Source of the DNA: Bacteroidaceae bacterium
Lineage (GTDB): Bacteria; Bacteroidota; Bacteroidia; Bacteroidales; Bacteroidaceae
Length of the DNA: 56,718 bases
NCBI GenBank assembly: GCA_016292045.1
Contig: JAEEZX010000063.1
Location: forward strand, 1-56,718
Reading direction: 5' to 3'
A program made the position numbers and the translations under genes. Under the pieces are notes generated by a model. That model did not search any database and was not told the DNA's origin. It worked only from the letters and a program-made list of their open reading frames with translations. Below are positions 14,736 through 25,100 of the stretch, in pieces (the first letter of the stretch is position 1; each line of letters opens with the position of its first letter).

Positions 14736-17700
14736 TATTCCTTTATTATTTTATTACTGTCCACAAACCACAGATATCCGTCCACGACGCAATCGGGATA
14801 CATCCCTGAGATATATCTCTTGTAGCTTTTCACCTGCTCGGGGTAGGAGGGGTGATAATGACCGAACTTGTAGTCTATCACAGTGATATGCTGTCCCTGC
14901 CGGATCACTCTGTCGGGCCTGTAGCGTTTGCCGCCGTCTTTTGCAGGAAGCAGTATGGCGCATTCGTTCCAGACCTCGTTTTTGGGGTCGAACCACTCCT
15001 TGCACAGCTTGTCCTGCATTATTTCATCGAGATAGTGCTGCAGTTTGCTGTATTCCTCCTCATTGTTTACAAGGCCCCGTTGCCTTACATCTGAGAGCAC
15101 TCGCTTGATATCGTCGGAGTCTCTCACCTGTGAGAATATATAATGGTATAGCTTGCCGATTTCGATTTTGTTGCTGGCCTCTTCTGCAAACTGCTCACTT
15201 TCATTTGACTGAACGAAGTTGAGACGTGCTTCGTAGTTCTTTCCGCTGATGGGATAGCCCTTTTGTGCGGGATTCATCCTGTTGCCGCTTTTTGTGGTGC
15301 CTTTGCTGACAACCTTCGTTACAAGGGTTCCGTATTCAGCTTCATAATTGCGTTCGCCTTCTGCGATGACATCCACAAGGAGTTCTGAGACATTGTATGT
15401 CAAAGGGGCTTTCTTGCCGGTCTTGCTCCAGATGAAAAGATTCATCGACGCACGCGTGAAGGCTACATATATCTCGTTCAGGGCATCCACTCTCTTTTGC
15501 AGGTGCTCTTCACTGTACTGGTCGTCATAGAGACTCAGGGACATTTTCTTCTCCAGATTCACGGGCATTGCGCCTAAACGGTTGTAGAGCGTTTCCTCTT
15601 CGCCGGTGGTGCACCAGAGATTGTCTCCCTTGTCTTTTTCGATGTCCCATTGGCAGAACGGAATGAACACACTGTGATATTCCAACCCCTTGGATTTGTG
15701 TATTGTGAGTATGCGTACGCCGTTGATTTTTCCCGATGGAATCGGCAATTCCTGATAGTTGCTTTCCCAGAGGTCGAGGAAGCCGGAGAGGCTCCCGTTT
15801 TCGTTCTGCAGGTGGGTTCTGACGGTGTCGAGAAAGGCGTACCAATAGGCCTCTTCGTGGGGTATTCTGTTCAGTTGCAGCCTTCGGTAGAGTGTCTCGA
15901 TGAGTTCGTAGAGCGGCATTGTTGCCAGCGTATCTTTGTCGTCTGTCAGGGCTTGGGGCAACAGCTGGCTGGTGGGCAGAAGGAAAATGTCGCCGGGGCT
16001 GAAGGTGCCGGGTTCGAGCGACTCCTTATATAATCTGATGAAACTGCGGTACGGGATCGGGTTCTTCTCCTCCGGAGCGAGCAGTATACGCAGGGCGTCA
16101 ATGATGAGCCGTATTGTCGTGCTGCTCTTGAGCAGGAATGCTTCGTCGCTCACGATTTGAAGTTCTGCGGGAGCGTTGGCTTCGAAATAATCTACAGTGC
16201 GTGCGATGTCTGACTTCGTGCGACAAAGTATTGCCATCTCCTCGTAGGGCAGTCCGGCGGCGTGCATTTCGAGCATCTGCGACATCATTTCCTGAAGCGC
16301 ATTCTCTTCTGTTTCGCTATCGTTGGACAGCTTTACGGATACGTATCCAAGCCCTTCATGCCTTGGTGATATTTTTTGACAAACATCTCCGTATATATCT
16401 GCCAGTTTGAAACTGGTATCTGTGGCAAGTTCGTCCATTCGGGCTGCGGCCTTGAGGAAGAATTCGTTATTAAAATTTACTACGGTCTCACCGCTTCTCC
16501 AGTTGTTCTCGAGCGTCACTTCATTCGGTTCCCAGAGAGCCAGTTCGCTGCTGAGTCCGTGAAGCAGGCTCCACATGCCTCCTCTCCAGCGATAGATGCT
16601 CTGTTTGATATCTCCCACGATGAGGTTGTTCCCTCCAGCAGCCTGATTCTCAAAAAGCAAGGTCTTGAATATCTTCCATTGCAATGTGCTTGTGTCCTGG
16701 AATTCGTCTATCATCACATTGTGAAGACGTGTTCCGGTTTTTTCGAAATAGAACGGTGCGTCTGTTCCTTCCAGAAGAGCAGCCAGCAACAATGGTGTCC
16801 TTGCTAGGTCAAAACGGTCGTTTTCACCGTTGATTTCCTTCACTTCTCTATCCACGCGATCCAGCAGGCTCAGGGGGCTGATGTTTTTCTGTATCAGCTG
16901 TATCGTGTACAGTTCCCTTTGAGCGGCATAAATCTCCGGTAAAATCTGGATAAAATGCTCTCGTAAATTGGACAGCTCGTCGAGAATCTCACTCCGATCC
17001 TTATAATTCTTTTTTGCGAGTGTGCTGCTGTCTTCAAGGAACTGTATCCAGGTCTTGCTGTCGGGGCGTTCTCCTTCGCTTATTTTTTTTACTCCTGTGC
17101 GCAGAGTTGACAGTTTGCTGCCGCAAGCCTCTTCAAGATCATAAGTGTCAAGTGCGTTTTCAAGCGAAGTGATATTCTTTTTTATGATTTCATCGAGCTC
17201 TGCCTTATGTTCGCGGAGCTCTTTCCTGAAGAGTGAGATGCTCTTGCTGTCGGCGAGCGCGTTTTTTTCTTCAGGAGTCTTTTCCTGAAATTCGCGGTCG
17301 TATATATGCCGTGAAAATTTTTTGACATCATCGGCTATCCTCCACGCTTCTCCGCTGTCGAGTCTGTCGTGAAGGAATCCCATCAGGTTTTCCCTCGTGT
17401 TTTTCTCCTTGTCGAGATTTTCGATGATGCGGTCCACAGCCCGGCTTGTCACCTCTGTGTCGCTCAGTTCCACTTGCAGGTTGGCACTCAGGCCGAGTTC
17501 CCTGGCCATATTCTTGAGGACGCTTTGGAAGAAACTGTCGATTGTCTCCACCCGGAAGTGGGAGTAGTCGTGCAGGATGTCCGACAGAGCCTTCCGGCAT
17601 CCTTCTCTTACGGCATTCTGTCCCATCGGTGTGCCGGTCTCCTCAAGCCGCTTCATTACGGCATGCAACATTCCCTCTGCATCCTCCGTCCCGTGGGCAA

Positions 17701-17893
17701 TACCGTAAAGAGAGGTGAGGATGCGGTCCTTCATCTCTCCTGTGGCCTTGTTGGTGAAGGTGACGGCAAGTGTCGCCTGGTATTCCTGTTCGGCCATCGG
17801 CTGCACCATCAGACGGATGTATTCCGCTGTCAGCGTAAATGTCTTACCGCTGCCGGCAGATGCCCTGTAGATGTTAAGTGTTGAGCGGCTCAT
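14735..17893 (-). CDS. addA: AddA/RecB-like UvrD-family helicase-nuclease
   Basis: 1052 residues from the ATG at 17893 (MSRSTLNIYRASAGSGKTFT), chosen because the promoter lies just upstream and a longer frame would run through it. Helicase motifs: Walker A ASAGSGKT near residue 14, Walker B VMIDEFQDTSTLQW, motif III LIVGDIKQSIYRWRGG, and later ILTIHKSKGLEYHSVFI (motif V) with YVAFTRASMNLFIW (motif VI). The C-terminus carries a RecB-type nuclease (VIRQGQHITVIDYKFGHYHP). Together with the overlapping addB it forms the recombination complex that processes DNA ends. It is divergent from panB across a 109-bp promoter region. Confidence 0.9.
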   Translation of the reverse strand: MSRSTLNIYRASAGSGKTFTLTAEYIRLMVQPMAEQEYQATLAVTFTNKATGEMKDRILTSLYGIAHGTEDAEGMLHAVMKRLEETGTPMGQNAVREGCRKALSDILHDYSHFRVETIDSFFQSVLKNMARELGLSANLQVELSDTEVTSRAVDRIIENLDKEKNTRENLMGFLHDRLDSGEAWRIADDVKKFSRHIYDREFQEKTPEEKNALADSKSISLFRKELREHKAELDEIIKKNITSLENALDTYDLEEACGSKLSTLRTGVKKISEGERPDSKTWIQFLEDSSTLAKKNYKDRSEILDELSNLREHFIQILPEIYAAQRELYTIQLIQKNISPLSLLDRVDREVKEINGENDRFDLARTPLLLAALLEGTDAPFYFEKTGTRLHNVMIDEFQDTSTLQWKIFKTLLFENQAAGGNNLIVGDIKQSIYRWRGGMWSLLHGLSSELALWEPNEVTLENNWRSGETVVNFNNEFFLKAAARMDELATDTSFKLADIYGDVCQKISPRHEGLGYVSVKLSNDSETEENALQEMMSQMLEMHAAGLPYEEMAILCRTKSDIARTVDYFEANAPAELQIVSDEAFLLKSSTTIRLIIDALRILLAPEEKNPIPYRSFIRLYKESLEPGTFSPGDIFLLPTSQLLPQALTDDKDTLATMPLYELIETLYRRLQLNRIPHEEAYWYAFLDTVRTHLQNENGSLSGFLDLWESNYQELPIPSGKINGVRILTIHKSKGLEYHSVFIPFCQWDIEKDKGDNLWCTTGEEETLYNRLGAMPVNLEKKMSLSLYDDQYSEEHLQKRVDALNEIYVAFTRASMNLFIWSKTGKKAPLTYNVSELLVDVIAEGERNYEAEYGTLVTKVVSKGTTKSGNRMNPAQKGYPISGKNYEARLNFVQSNESEQFAEEASNKIEIGKLYHYIFSQVRDSDDIKRVLSDVRQRGLVNNEEEYSKLQHYLDEIMQDKLCKEWFDPKNEVWNECAILLPAKDGGKRYRPDRVIRQGQHITVIDYKFGHYHPSYPEQVKSYKRYISGMYPDCVVDGYLWFVDSNKIIKE

Positions 17894-17907
17894 TGCGTAT
17901 TTGGCTG

Positions 17908-17939
17908 CAAAGGTAGCAAAAAAATGATTGTATTGCAAA
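17908..17939 (-). promoter_or_regulatory. Promoter of addA-addB
   Basis: On the minus strand a -33 TTTG (17936-17939) is followed after 20 bp by TACCTTTG (17908-17915). Both match the Bacteroidetes consensus. The ATG at 17893 leaves a leader of about 10 nt. Confidence 0.8.
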
Positions 17940-17955
17940 AATGTGGGAGATTTTT

Positions 17956-17986
17956 TTTGTGGGTTTGTCAAAATCCCGTACCTTTG
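17956..17986 (+). promoter_or_regulatory. Promoter of panB
   Basis: A -33 TTTG (17956-17959) is followed after 19 bp by TACCTTTG (17979-17986). The panB ATG at 18003 gives a leader of about 12 nt. It is divergent from the addA promoter with the two -33 boxes 17 bp apart. Confidence 0.82.
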
Positions 17987-18002
17987 CTGAAAAATTATCG
18001 CT

Positions 18003-18821
18003 ATGGCAGGATATTTGGTCGACGATGCGCGCAAAGTAACCACTCATCGCCTTATTGAAATGAAGCAGCAGGGCAAGAAAATTGCTATGCTGACAGCTTA
18101 TGACTATTCGATGGCTCGCATTGTTGACGAGGCCGGTATGGATATTATTCTCGTCGGTGATTCCGCTTCCAATGTGATGGCGGGTTCGTTCACCACCTTG
18201 CCCGTTTCCCTCGAGCAGATGATTTATCACGCCAAGAGTGTGGTTCGCGGCACAAAGCGTGCTCTTGTAGTATGTGATATGCCCTTCGGTTCCTATCAGG
18301 TGAATGCGACGGAAGGTGTCACCAATGCTATCCGTATTATGAAGGAAACTCATTGCGATGCCCTCAAGCTGGAGGGCGGGGTGGAGATTCTCGATACGGT
18401 GAAACGCATCCTCGATGCCGGCATTCCTGTGATGGGCCATCTCGGCTTGACTCCGCAAAGCATTAACAAGTTTGGCACCTATGCCGTGAGAGCCCGTGAG
18501 GAGGCTGAGGCAGAGAAGCTGGTTTCCGATGCTCACGCTCTTGAGGAGGCCGGCTGTTTCGGCATCGTTCTGGAGAAGATTCCTGCCGCATTGACTCAGA
18601 AGGTGGTTAAGGAGCTGAGTATTCCTGTCATCGGCATCGGCGGCGGTGCTGCAGACGGTCAGGTGCTGGTGATTCACGACATGCTCGGCATGAACAAGGG
18701 CTTTTCTCCCAAATTCCTGCGCCGATATGCGGATCTCAACAGCATCATGACGGATGCTATCGGCCGTTATATCACCGACGTGAAGAATTGCGACTTCCCT
18801 TCTCCTGAAGAAAGTTACTAA
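18003..18821 (+). CDS. panB: 3-methyl-2-oxobutanoate hydroxymethyltransferase
   Basis: 272 residues. PanB transfers a hydroxymethyl group from methylene-tetrahydrofolate to 2-oxoisovalerate, giving ketopantoate, the first step of pantothenate and CoA synthesis in the cytoplasm. Family signatures are complete: [29 protein letters not shown] with the metal-binding Asp, [29 protein letters not shown], and [20 protein letters not shown]. Length is close to the family norm. Gene is single, with its own promoter; no other pan genes are in the window. Confidence 0.97.
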   Translation: MAGYLVDDARKVTTHRLIEMKQQGKKIAMLTAYDYSMARIVDEAGMDIILVGDSASNVMAGSFTTLPVSLEQMIYHAKSVVRGTKRALVVCDMPFGSYQVNATEGVTNAIRIMKETHCDALKLEGGVEILDTVKRILDAGIPVMGHLGLTPQSINKFGTYAVRAREEAEAEKLVSDAHALEEAGCFGIVLEKIPAALTQKVVKELSIPVIGIGGGAADGQVLVIHDMLGMNKGFSPKFLRRYADLNSIMTDAIGRYITDVKNCDFPSPEESY

Positions 18822-18825
18822 TCCC

Positions 18826-18891
18826 CCTCTCTGAACACTCTGAGAATAGTCTGAGGCCACTCTGAGAACACTCTGAGAGTTGTCTGGGGCC
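18826..18891. repeat. 11-bp tandem array, six degenerate units
   Basis: Six 11-bp units in strict register: CCTCTCTGAAC, ACTCTGAGAAT, AGTCTGAGGCC, ACTCTGAGAAC, ACTCTGAGAGT, TGTCTGGGGCC. The core TCTGAG is shared by most units. It begins five bases after the panB stop codon. Confidence 0.85.
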
Positions 18892-19026
18892 AATTTTGCC
18901 GGTTGTGGGCATCCTTTTTTACACTTTTTTAGCAAAATTTTGTAGAAAACGGTGCGATTTTATGCTTTTCGGCATCTTTTAACTAAAAAACCCTTATAGG
19001 GTAGGCTCTAAAATCTAAAAAAGTGT

Positions 19027-19034
19027 TACTTTTA
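19027..19034 (+). promoter_or_regulatory. Possible -7 box of the FAS1/SusCD operon
   Basis: TACTTTTA matches seven of the eight positions counted against TAnnTTTG (last base differs). It would give a leader of about 75 nt. No clear -33 box is present at the usual distance, so the call is weak and an activator or an alternative sigma factor may be needed. Confidence 0.3.
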
Positions 19035-19112
19035 TCCCGATTTACGCCTATAATAAGGCAGAATTGTGTGTAAAAACAAACGAAAAATATTTAAAATACT
19101 CAAAAAAACAAC

Positions 19113-22100
19113 ATGAAAAACAGTAACGTTAAACATCGACTGTCCCGCCTCTTGGGTGGTTTATGTGGTGCTGTCATGATAGTTGGTTTGTCGGGTTGTA
19201 CCGATGACCTGCTAGAAGGCACCCCCGAGTGGCTGGGAACGAGCATTTACGAGGAGCTGGAGACACGTGGAGACTATACAACCACGTTGGCGCTCATCAA
19301 CAGTTCTCCAGTCGCCAGCGACAACTATCGTCAGATACTTTCGCTGACTGGTTCTAAGACACTCTTCGTAGCTGACGATGCCGCATGGCAGCGCTTTTTC
19401 GAGAAAAACAAGACTCTTTCCGAAGTGAACCCTTGGCACACGATTACGAGTGTCGAGTCGTTTAATGCTCCCGGAAATGAGTTGAAGGTGAGACGTCTCT
19501 TCAAGGGCATGATGCTCAACAATGCCTACGTTCTCGACCTTCTGGGCAATTTGTCAACCGACCCCTCGGCTGTCAATAATGATGCCTCTGCAGATGCATG
19601 TATGCGTCGCACCACTTCTATCAGCAACCTTGATATGAGGGGCGAGATAACCAGTGAAAACTTCCCCCCGGAAAAGCTGGACAATGCCTCCGGTGTGAAG
19701 GATATCGACTGGTGGATTGAAGTTCGTGACAAGGATGCGATTACAACAATGCCCGCAGTGCTCAACGGTAAGAATAACACGAAGCCGGCTTCTGCTTCTT
19801 ACCTGTACACCTCTAACGGTAATGCGGACCTCGCCACGATGGTGCACTTCTCTCCGTCTTTTGCAGTAAGCAAGGGTTTTACCAGCGAGGATGTCAGCAT
19901 CCTGTCCGGCGGTAATGCCAACAGCACATCACAGACGGTGGTGAACGGTGTTGCAGTCGACCCCGACAATTCCAACATTACTTGTCAGAACGGTTACATC
20001 CATAAGTTGGTTGAGGTGCCTTATCCCGTTTCCAACATGATGGAGAAGTTGAGCTACGAGCCTAATTATTCCATTTTCTATAAGCAGTTGCAGCGTTTCA
20101 GCTATCCTTACCGTAACGCTGTGCAGATGAAGAATATAGGTTCTGAAGACTCTGTTTATACCATTCGTTACATGAATTCCGGTGACTACGCCAAGCACTG
20201 TGCTCTCACCGCCAACTATGACAACGATAAGACTGCAACCTCGTACCTGCCTTATGACCCGGCTTGGAACCAGTATTATCTTAATGCGGAATCTTACGAG
20301 TATGCGATGGATGCAGCTTTGATGCTTGTGCCCAACGACCAGCAGATGACAAGCTTCCTTACCAACGAGGGTATCGACCTGACAAACAAATATGCTGCCG
20401 GAAAGACTCCCAGCTGGGATCTTTATCCCGACGCTATTGTGGCCGAGTTGATGCAGAACTGTATGATACCTAACTTCCTGAGTTATCTGCCTTCTAATGT
20501 GGATAAGATTAAGGATACGTCTCAGTCACAAATCAAAGGTCTGGATGCCTCTAAGATTGGCGACTGCTTTGTTTGCGGCAACGGTGTCATCTATGGCTTG
20601 ACCATGAATATTGTGCCTCCCAGCTATAAGGACGTTACTTCTACGATGCTGCTCAACAAGGAGAAAGACCTTGATGAGAGCAGAGACGAGGGCTTCTCTG
20701 TCTTCTACAGCTTCATCCAGAAGGATAAGGATATTCCCGGTGCTTCCGCAGGTTATGCTTCATATCTGAGCAGTTTCGACGGTACCAGTTATGTGCTCTT
20801 CTGCCCCTACGATAAGGCTATGAGAAAGGTTATTGATCCTTCCAGTTTGACCCGTACGGGTGGTAGCGGTTCGGAGACAGGTCCCGTGCTCTATGACTAC
20901 AAGTATGACGGCGACAAATACTTGCCTTATGCAGTTCCCGAAAGATACATTTATGATGCTACTACGGGTATAGCTACACCTACAGGCGAAGTATTTGCCA
21001 GAATGTCCAACTACGATGTGTTCGCAAAGCAGTCTGATTACAGCAGTTGGTATAAGAGCAACGCTTACAAGCTGTTGAAGTATATCATTGAGAACGGTAT
21101 CTGTCCTGTTGAGGATGTTGCTCCCAATGAGAGCCCGCTCGTGCCCGCGTACACTTATTATAAAACTAAGTCCGGTTCTGCCATTAAGGTAGATTGGGCC
21201 GGTGGCAGCAATATTGCCAATGCAGGATATGCCGGCGGTCACCAGACACGATTCAATCGTTTTGTAAAGAGTCCTTCGGCTGCTGTGAAGGCAAACGGTG
21301 TTTCACTGCCCGTCGCAGAGGTTCTTCTGCCTTCAACGATTTCTCCCTATAAGTTGATTCAGGCAGAGTTCCCTGATTTCTTTAGCGTGCTGAATTCCGG
21401 TACTTCCCAGTCGAAGTATCTTGCTCAGAATGACGGTAATACCGCTCATAAGATACTTGATGCCACAGACTTTGCTTTAAGTATGCTCAGACCTTACAAC
21501 TACACCATCTATATTCCCACTAAGGCAGCGATGGATTCAAAGGTCAACAGATATGAGCTGACTCGCCGTTCGTGGTATGATGCCATTGGTCCTACAGACG
21601 ACGTTATTAAGACGAATTTCTCCGGCATCTCAAATTACCCTGATGACCTGAAAGAGCTCAAGGATTTGAGGGATTCTATTAAGCAGACAATAGAAAACTT
21701 TATCGCTTACCATGTTCAGGACAACGGTATATATGTAGGTCAGAAGGAAATAGAGGGCGTGTTTGAGACCAGCCTGGTTAACCTTGAGACCAACCAGTTC
21801 TATGGCTTGCATGTTGAGGAGGATCCCAGCAGCAAGACTCTTGAGGTTTATCCCAAGGGCGACACTAGCCAGAAGGTAGAAGTGGATATTGAGAAGTGCA
21901 ATCTCATGGCAACTCAGAACTTCTATATAGAATCTACAGGTAACAGCAGTTCGGAAAAGCTGGGCTTGGGTCAGATTTATTCTTCCAGCTATGTGGTTTT
22001 GCACCAGATTAAGGATAATAAGGACTTTAGTCTGCCCGCCGAGATTAATCCCTGGGACCAGAGTAAGTATGAGCGATTGAAGGAGCTCTTCGATAAATAT

Positions 22101-22133
22101 GGTGTCACATTGCCTGATCCCGTTCAGAACTAA
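19113..22133 (+). CDS. Large surface lipoprotein with fasciclin (FAS1)-like domains
   Basis: 1006 residues. A lipoprotein signal ends in VGLSGC, with the lipidated Cys at 29 followed by TDDLLEG; acidic residues just after the Cys are the Bacteroidetes surface-export signature. A FAS1-like domain begins near residue 50: TTLALINSSP, then SKTLFVADDAAWQRFF in the place of the FAS1 TVFAPTDxAF block, and closes at NGYIHKLVEVPYPV near 290. Further degenerate FAS1-like blocks appear (YVLFCPYDKAMRKVI; YTIYIPTKAAMDSKV). FAS1 domains mediate adhesion and ligand binding. It is the first gene of a seven-gene operon and is followed after 8 bp by a SusC gene, so it is probably an accessory part of the uptake complex. 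Ligand unknown. Confidence 0.8.
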   Translation: MKNSNVKHRLSRLLGGLCGAVMIVGLSGCTDDLLEGTPEWLGTSIYEELETRGDYTTTLALINSSPVASDNYRQILSLTGSKTLFVADDAAWQRFFEKNKTLSEVNPWHTITSVESFNAPGNELKVRRLFKGMMLNNAYVLDLLGNLSTDPSAVNNDASADACMRRTTSISNLDMRGEITSENFPPEKLDNASGVKDIDWWIEVRDKDAITTMPAVLNGKNNTKPASASYLYTSNGNADLATMVHFSPSFAVSKGFTSEDVSILSGGNANSTSQTVVNGVAVDPDNSNITCQNGYIHKLVEVPYPVSNMMEKLSYEPNYSIFYKQLQRFSYPYRNAVQMKNIGSEDSVYTIRYMNSGDYAKHCALTANYDNDKTATSYLPYDPAWNQYYLNAESYEYAMDAALMLVPNDQQMTSFLTNEGIDLTNKYAAGKTPSWDLYPDAIVAELMQNCMIPNFLSYLPSNVDKIKDTSQSQIKGLDASKIGDCFVCGNGVIYGLTMNIVPPSYKDVTSTMLLNKEKDLDESRDEGFSVFYSFIQKDKDIPGASAGYASYLSSFDGTSYVLFCPYDKAMRKVIDPSSLTRTGGSGSETGPVLYDYKYDGDKYLPYAVPERYIYDATTGIATPTGEVFARMSNYDVFAKQSDYSSWYKSNAYKLLKYIIENGICPVEDVAPNESPLVPAYTYYKTKSGSAIKVDWAGGSNIANAGYAGGHQTRFNRFVKSPSAAVKANGVSLPVAEVLLPSTISPYKLIQAEFPDFFSVLNSGTSQSKYLAQNDGNTAHKILDATDFALSMLRPYNYTIYIPTKAAMDSKVNRYELTRRSWYDAIGPTDDVIKTNFSGISNYPDDLKELKDLRDSIKQTIENFIAYHVQDNGIYVGQKEIEGVFETSLVNLETNQFYGLHVEEDPSSKTLEVYPKGDTSQKVEVDIEKCNLMATQNFYIESTGNSSSEKLGLGQIYSSSYVVLHQIKDNKDFSLPAEINPWDQSKYERLKELFDKYGVTLPDPVQN

Positions 22134-22141
22134 TAGAGACT

Positions 22142-25100
22142 ATGAAAACACTTAAATATACCTTATTGACAGGTCTGCTAATGGTCTCTATGATGGCCAG
22201 CGCGCAGATCAAGCGCATCTCCGGTACGGTGAGCGATGACTTCGACGTGCTTCCGGGCGTGAATGTGCAAGAAGTGGATGCTTCCGGTCGTACCGTGAGC
22301 GCTACAGTGACCGACATGAACGGTAACTTCGTTTTGGCTATCAAGAGCCAGAAGAACAAACTGAAAGTGTCATACGTGGGCTTCAAGCCTCAAGTACTTC
22401 CTATTAACAAGACCGTCTTCAAAATCATGATGGCTGACAATACTACCACTCTGAAGGACGTGGAGGTAAAGGCCAAGAAGATGATGAAGACCTCGGGTCT
22501 CGCCATCCCCGAACGAGAAGTCAGCTTTGCTGCTCAGGGCATCAGCTCCAAGGAGTTCGAGGGTCTGGGTATCACCAGTGTGGATGAGGCTCTGCAGGGC
22601 CGTATCGCAGGTCTGGATATCGTAAGCATGAGCGGTGACCTGGGTTCTGGTTCGCAGATGCGTCTGCGTGGTGCCAGCTCAATCTCCAGCAACGTTAGTT
22701 CACAGCCGCTGATTGTCGTGAACGGTAACGTGCTGTCAGATGCCGACCTCTCCAACTTCGACCCCAACAGTGCCACCGATGAGGACTATGCAGCCCTTCT
22801 GAAAGTAAACACCCAGGATATCGAGGATATCAAGGTGCTCAAGGACGGTGCTGCTGCAGCCGTTTGGGGTAGCCAGGGTGGTAACGGTGTCATCGAGATT
22901 ACCACGAAGCGCGGTAGTCGCGGTCCCGCTAAGGTGAGCTATTCGTTCACCGGTGTTGTGACACGCCAGCCTGCCGGATGGAAGCTCTTGAACGGTGACC
23001 AGTACACCATGATGCTGAAGGAGGCTTACTTCAATCCCAACCAGATTGACAATGCTTCCGCCATCAAGGAAATCGACTATGTCGACCATTCGGAGTTCCC
23101 CGAGAGCTACATGTTCAACAACAACACCGACTGGGTGGATGCCGTTAAGCAGGTAGGTTTCCGTCAGCAGCACTATATTGCTGTGAGCGGTGGTGATGAG
23201 AAGACTACATTCCGTCTTTCCGGCGGTTTTGAGAACGAAACCGGTACAATCATCAAGCAGAGCATGCAGCGTTTCTCTACACGTATGGCTCTTGACTACT
23301 ATGTAAACGACCGTATCACCCTGACCAGTAACTTCGACATGACCTACACCAAGTTGCATAACCGCTACAATGGTCTGTTGGGTCTGGCACAGAAGAAGAT
23401 GCCTAACATGGCTATCTACCGTGAAGAGGTGGACGGAGTGCCCACAAGCGACTACTACTATGCTATTCAGGCAGGTCAGGGTATCTCTATCGCCGGCTAC
23501 GACAACACTACGGCCATGAGTGAGCAGCTCAAGGACCAGCGTGGCTATGACAACCCGGTTGCAAAGCAGCATCTTGCTGAATACAACACCAGCAACTATA
23601 AGATTACTCCCGAACTTATCCTGAAGTATAAGCTCCTCGGAACAAATGCTGACAAGCATCAGTTGAATTATGAAGGTAAGGCCTACATGAATATTAGCAA
23701 CGACTATGCTGATGAGGATATTCCCCGTGAACTCACTACGGCCAACTTCCTTGACACTCACTCTGCATACAGTACAAGTGCCAAGAGTTTCGGATTTACT
23801 ACGAAACACACCCTGACCTTCACTCCTCACTTTGAGAATGAGGATCACTATCTGACCGCTCTCGGCCGTTTCGAGCTCGGTACAGGTAACACGAGCACTC
23901 AGGCTACACATGCCAACCGTCTTGCCGAAGGTATCACCAATCCTTCAGCCGGTGCACGTCTGACAAGTCTGTCCAGCACATACGGTGAGTGGAAAAATAT
24001 CTTCTGGCTGTTCTCTGCCCACTATTCGTGGAAGAGCCGTTATATGATTGACTTCACGTTGCGTATTGACGGTACAACACGTTTCGGTGAGAATAACCGT
24101 TGGGGCTACTTCCCTGCAATCTCCGGCCGTTGGAACTTGATAGACGAGCCGTTCATGAAGAAGGTTCGTGAGAAGGCCAAGATCAACATGCTGGCTATCC
24201 GTGGCGGTTGGGCCTTGAACGGTAATGCACCCAGTAGAGACTACCTCTATCTGAATACTTATTCTCAGGGTAGGTCCTATCTGGGTAATACAACATTCTC
24301 ACCCGACGGTGTGAAGCTGACCACATTGAAGTGGGAGGAGCGCATCAAGTGGAATATAGGTATGAACCTGGGCTTCTTGGATGATATGATCACTTTCGAT
24401 TTGAATATCTATAAGGAAAAGACCAACGGCATGCTTCTTTCCAAGGGTATAGCTTCTTCTAACGGTTACAATACCTTGGCTTACAATAATATCGGTGATA
24501 TGCAGAATACCGGTTGGGAATTCTATGTGAATGGAAACCGCCTCTTCAAGAAGGGCAAGTTCTACATGGATGCCTATATTAACTTCGCAAACAACCGAAG
24601 CACCATCACTTATCTGGATGCTGCTACCTTGGAAGCAAGAAACGTTGACCTCAGACACCAGAACCGAAGCATTATCGAGCGCGTGCAGATTGACAACCCG
24701 TTCGGTTCTATCTACGGTTTCAAATACAAGGGTGTATACCAGTACACTTACGCTGCCGCTCAGAACCTCAAGACTGTGGAGCGTGAATTGGCAAGGAATC
24801 CTGAAAAGTACGCAGATCCAGCTGTCAAGGATGCCTATTTGAAGAGCATTCTTCCCACCAAGCTTTACGAGGCAGGTGTGACATCTCTTGCTGAGGCCGT
24901 AAGCCGCGGTTACACATTCCCGGTTGCAACAAATGCCAACGGTGATGTGATGTATGAGGCCGATGGCAGAACGCCCAAGCGCATGCGTGCGTTCTACAAT
25001 AAGACAACCAACAGTACCGGTGCCTACAAGTTTGAGGGCGGTGATGCTATCTACAATGATAAGAACCACGATGGTAACATCGACGAACTTGATGTTGAGT

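Larger units (their letters stand above)
18822..19112. other. 291-bp region between panB and the FAS1/SusCD operon
   Basis: No protein gene seen. It holds the 11-bp tandem array (18826-18891), an AT-rich stretch, the perfect palindrome CCCTTATAGGG at 18991-19001, an imperfect GCCT/AGGC inverted repeat around 19047-19060, and a near-consensus -7 box TACTTTTA at 19027-19034. This is where the promoter and any operator of the downstream operon should be. No ECF sigma, anti-sigma or hybrid two-component gene is adjacent. Confidence 0.55.

Noticed and set aside
17894..18043. N-terminal extension of addA by 50 codons
   Set aside because: It would run through the addA promoter and into the divergent panB gene; the ATG at 17893 sits properly before the ATP-binding motif.
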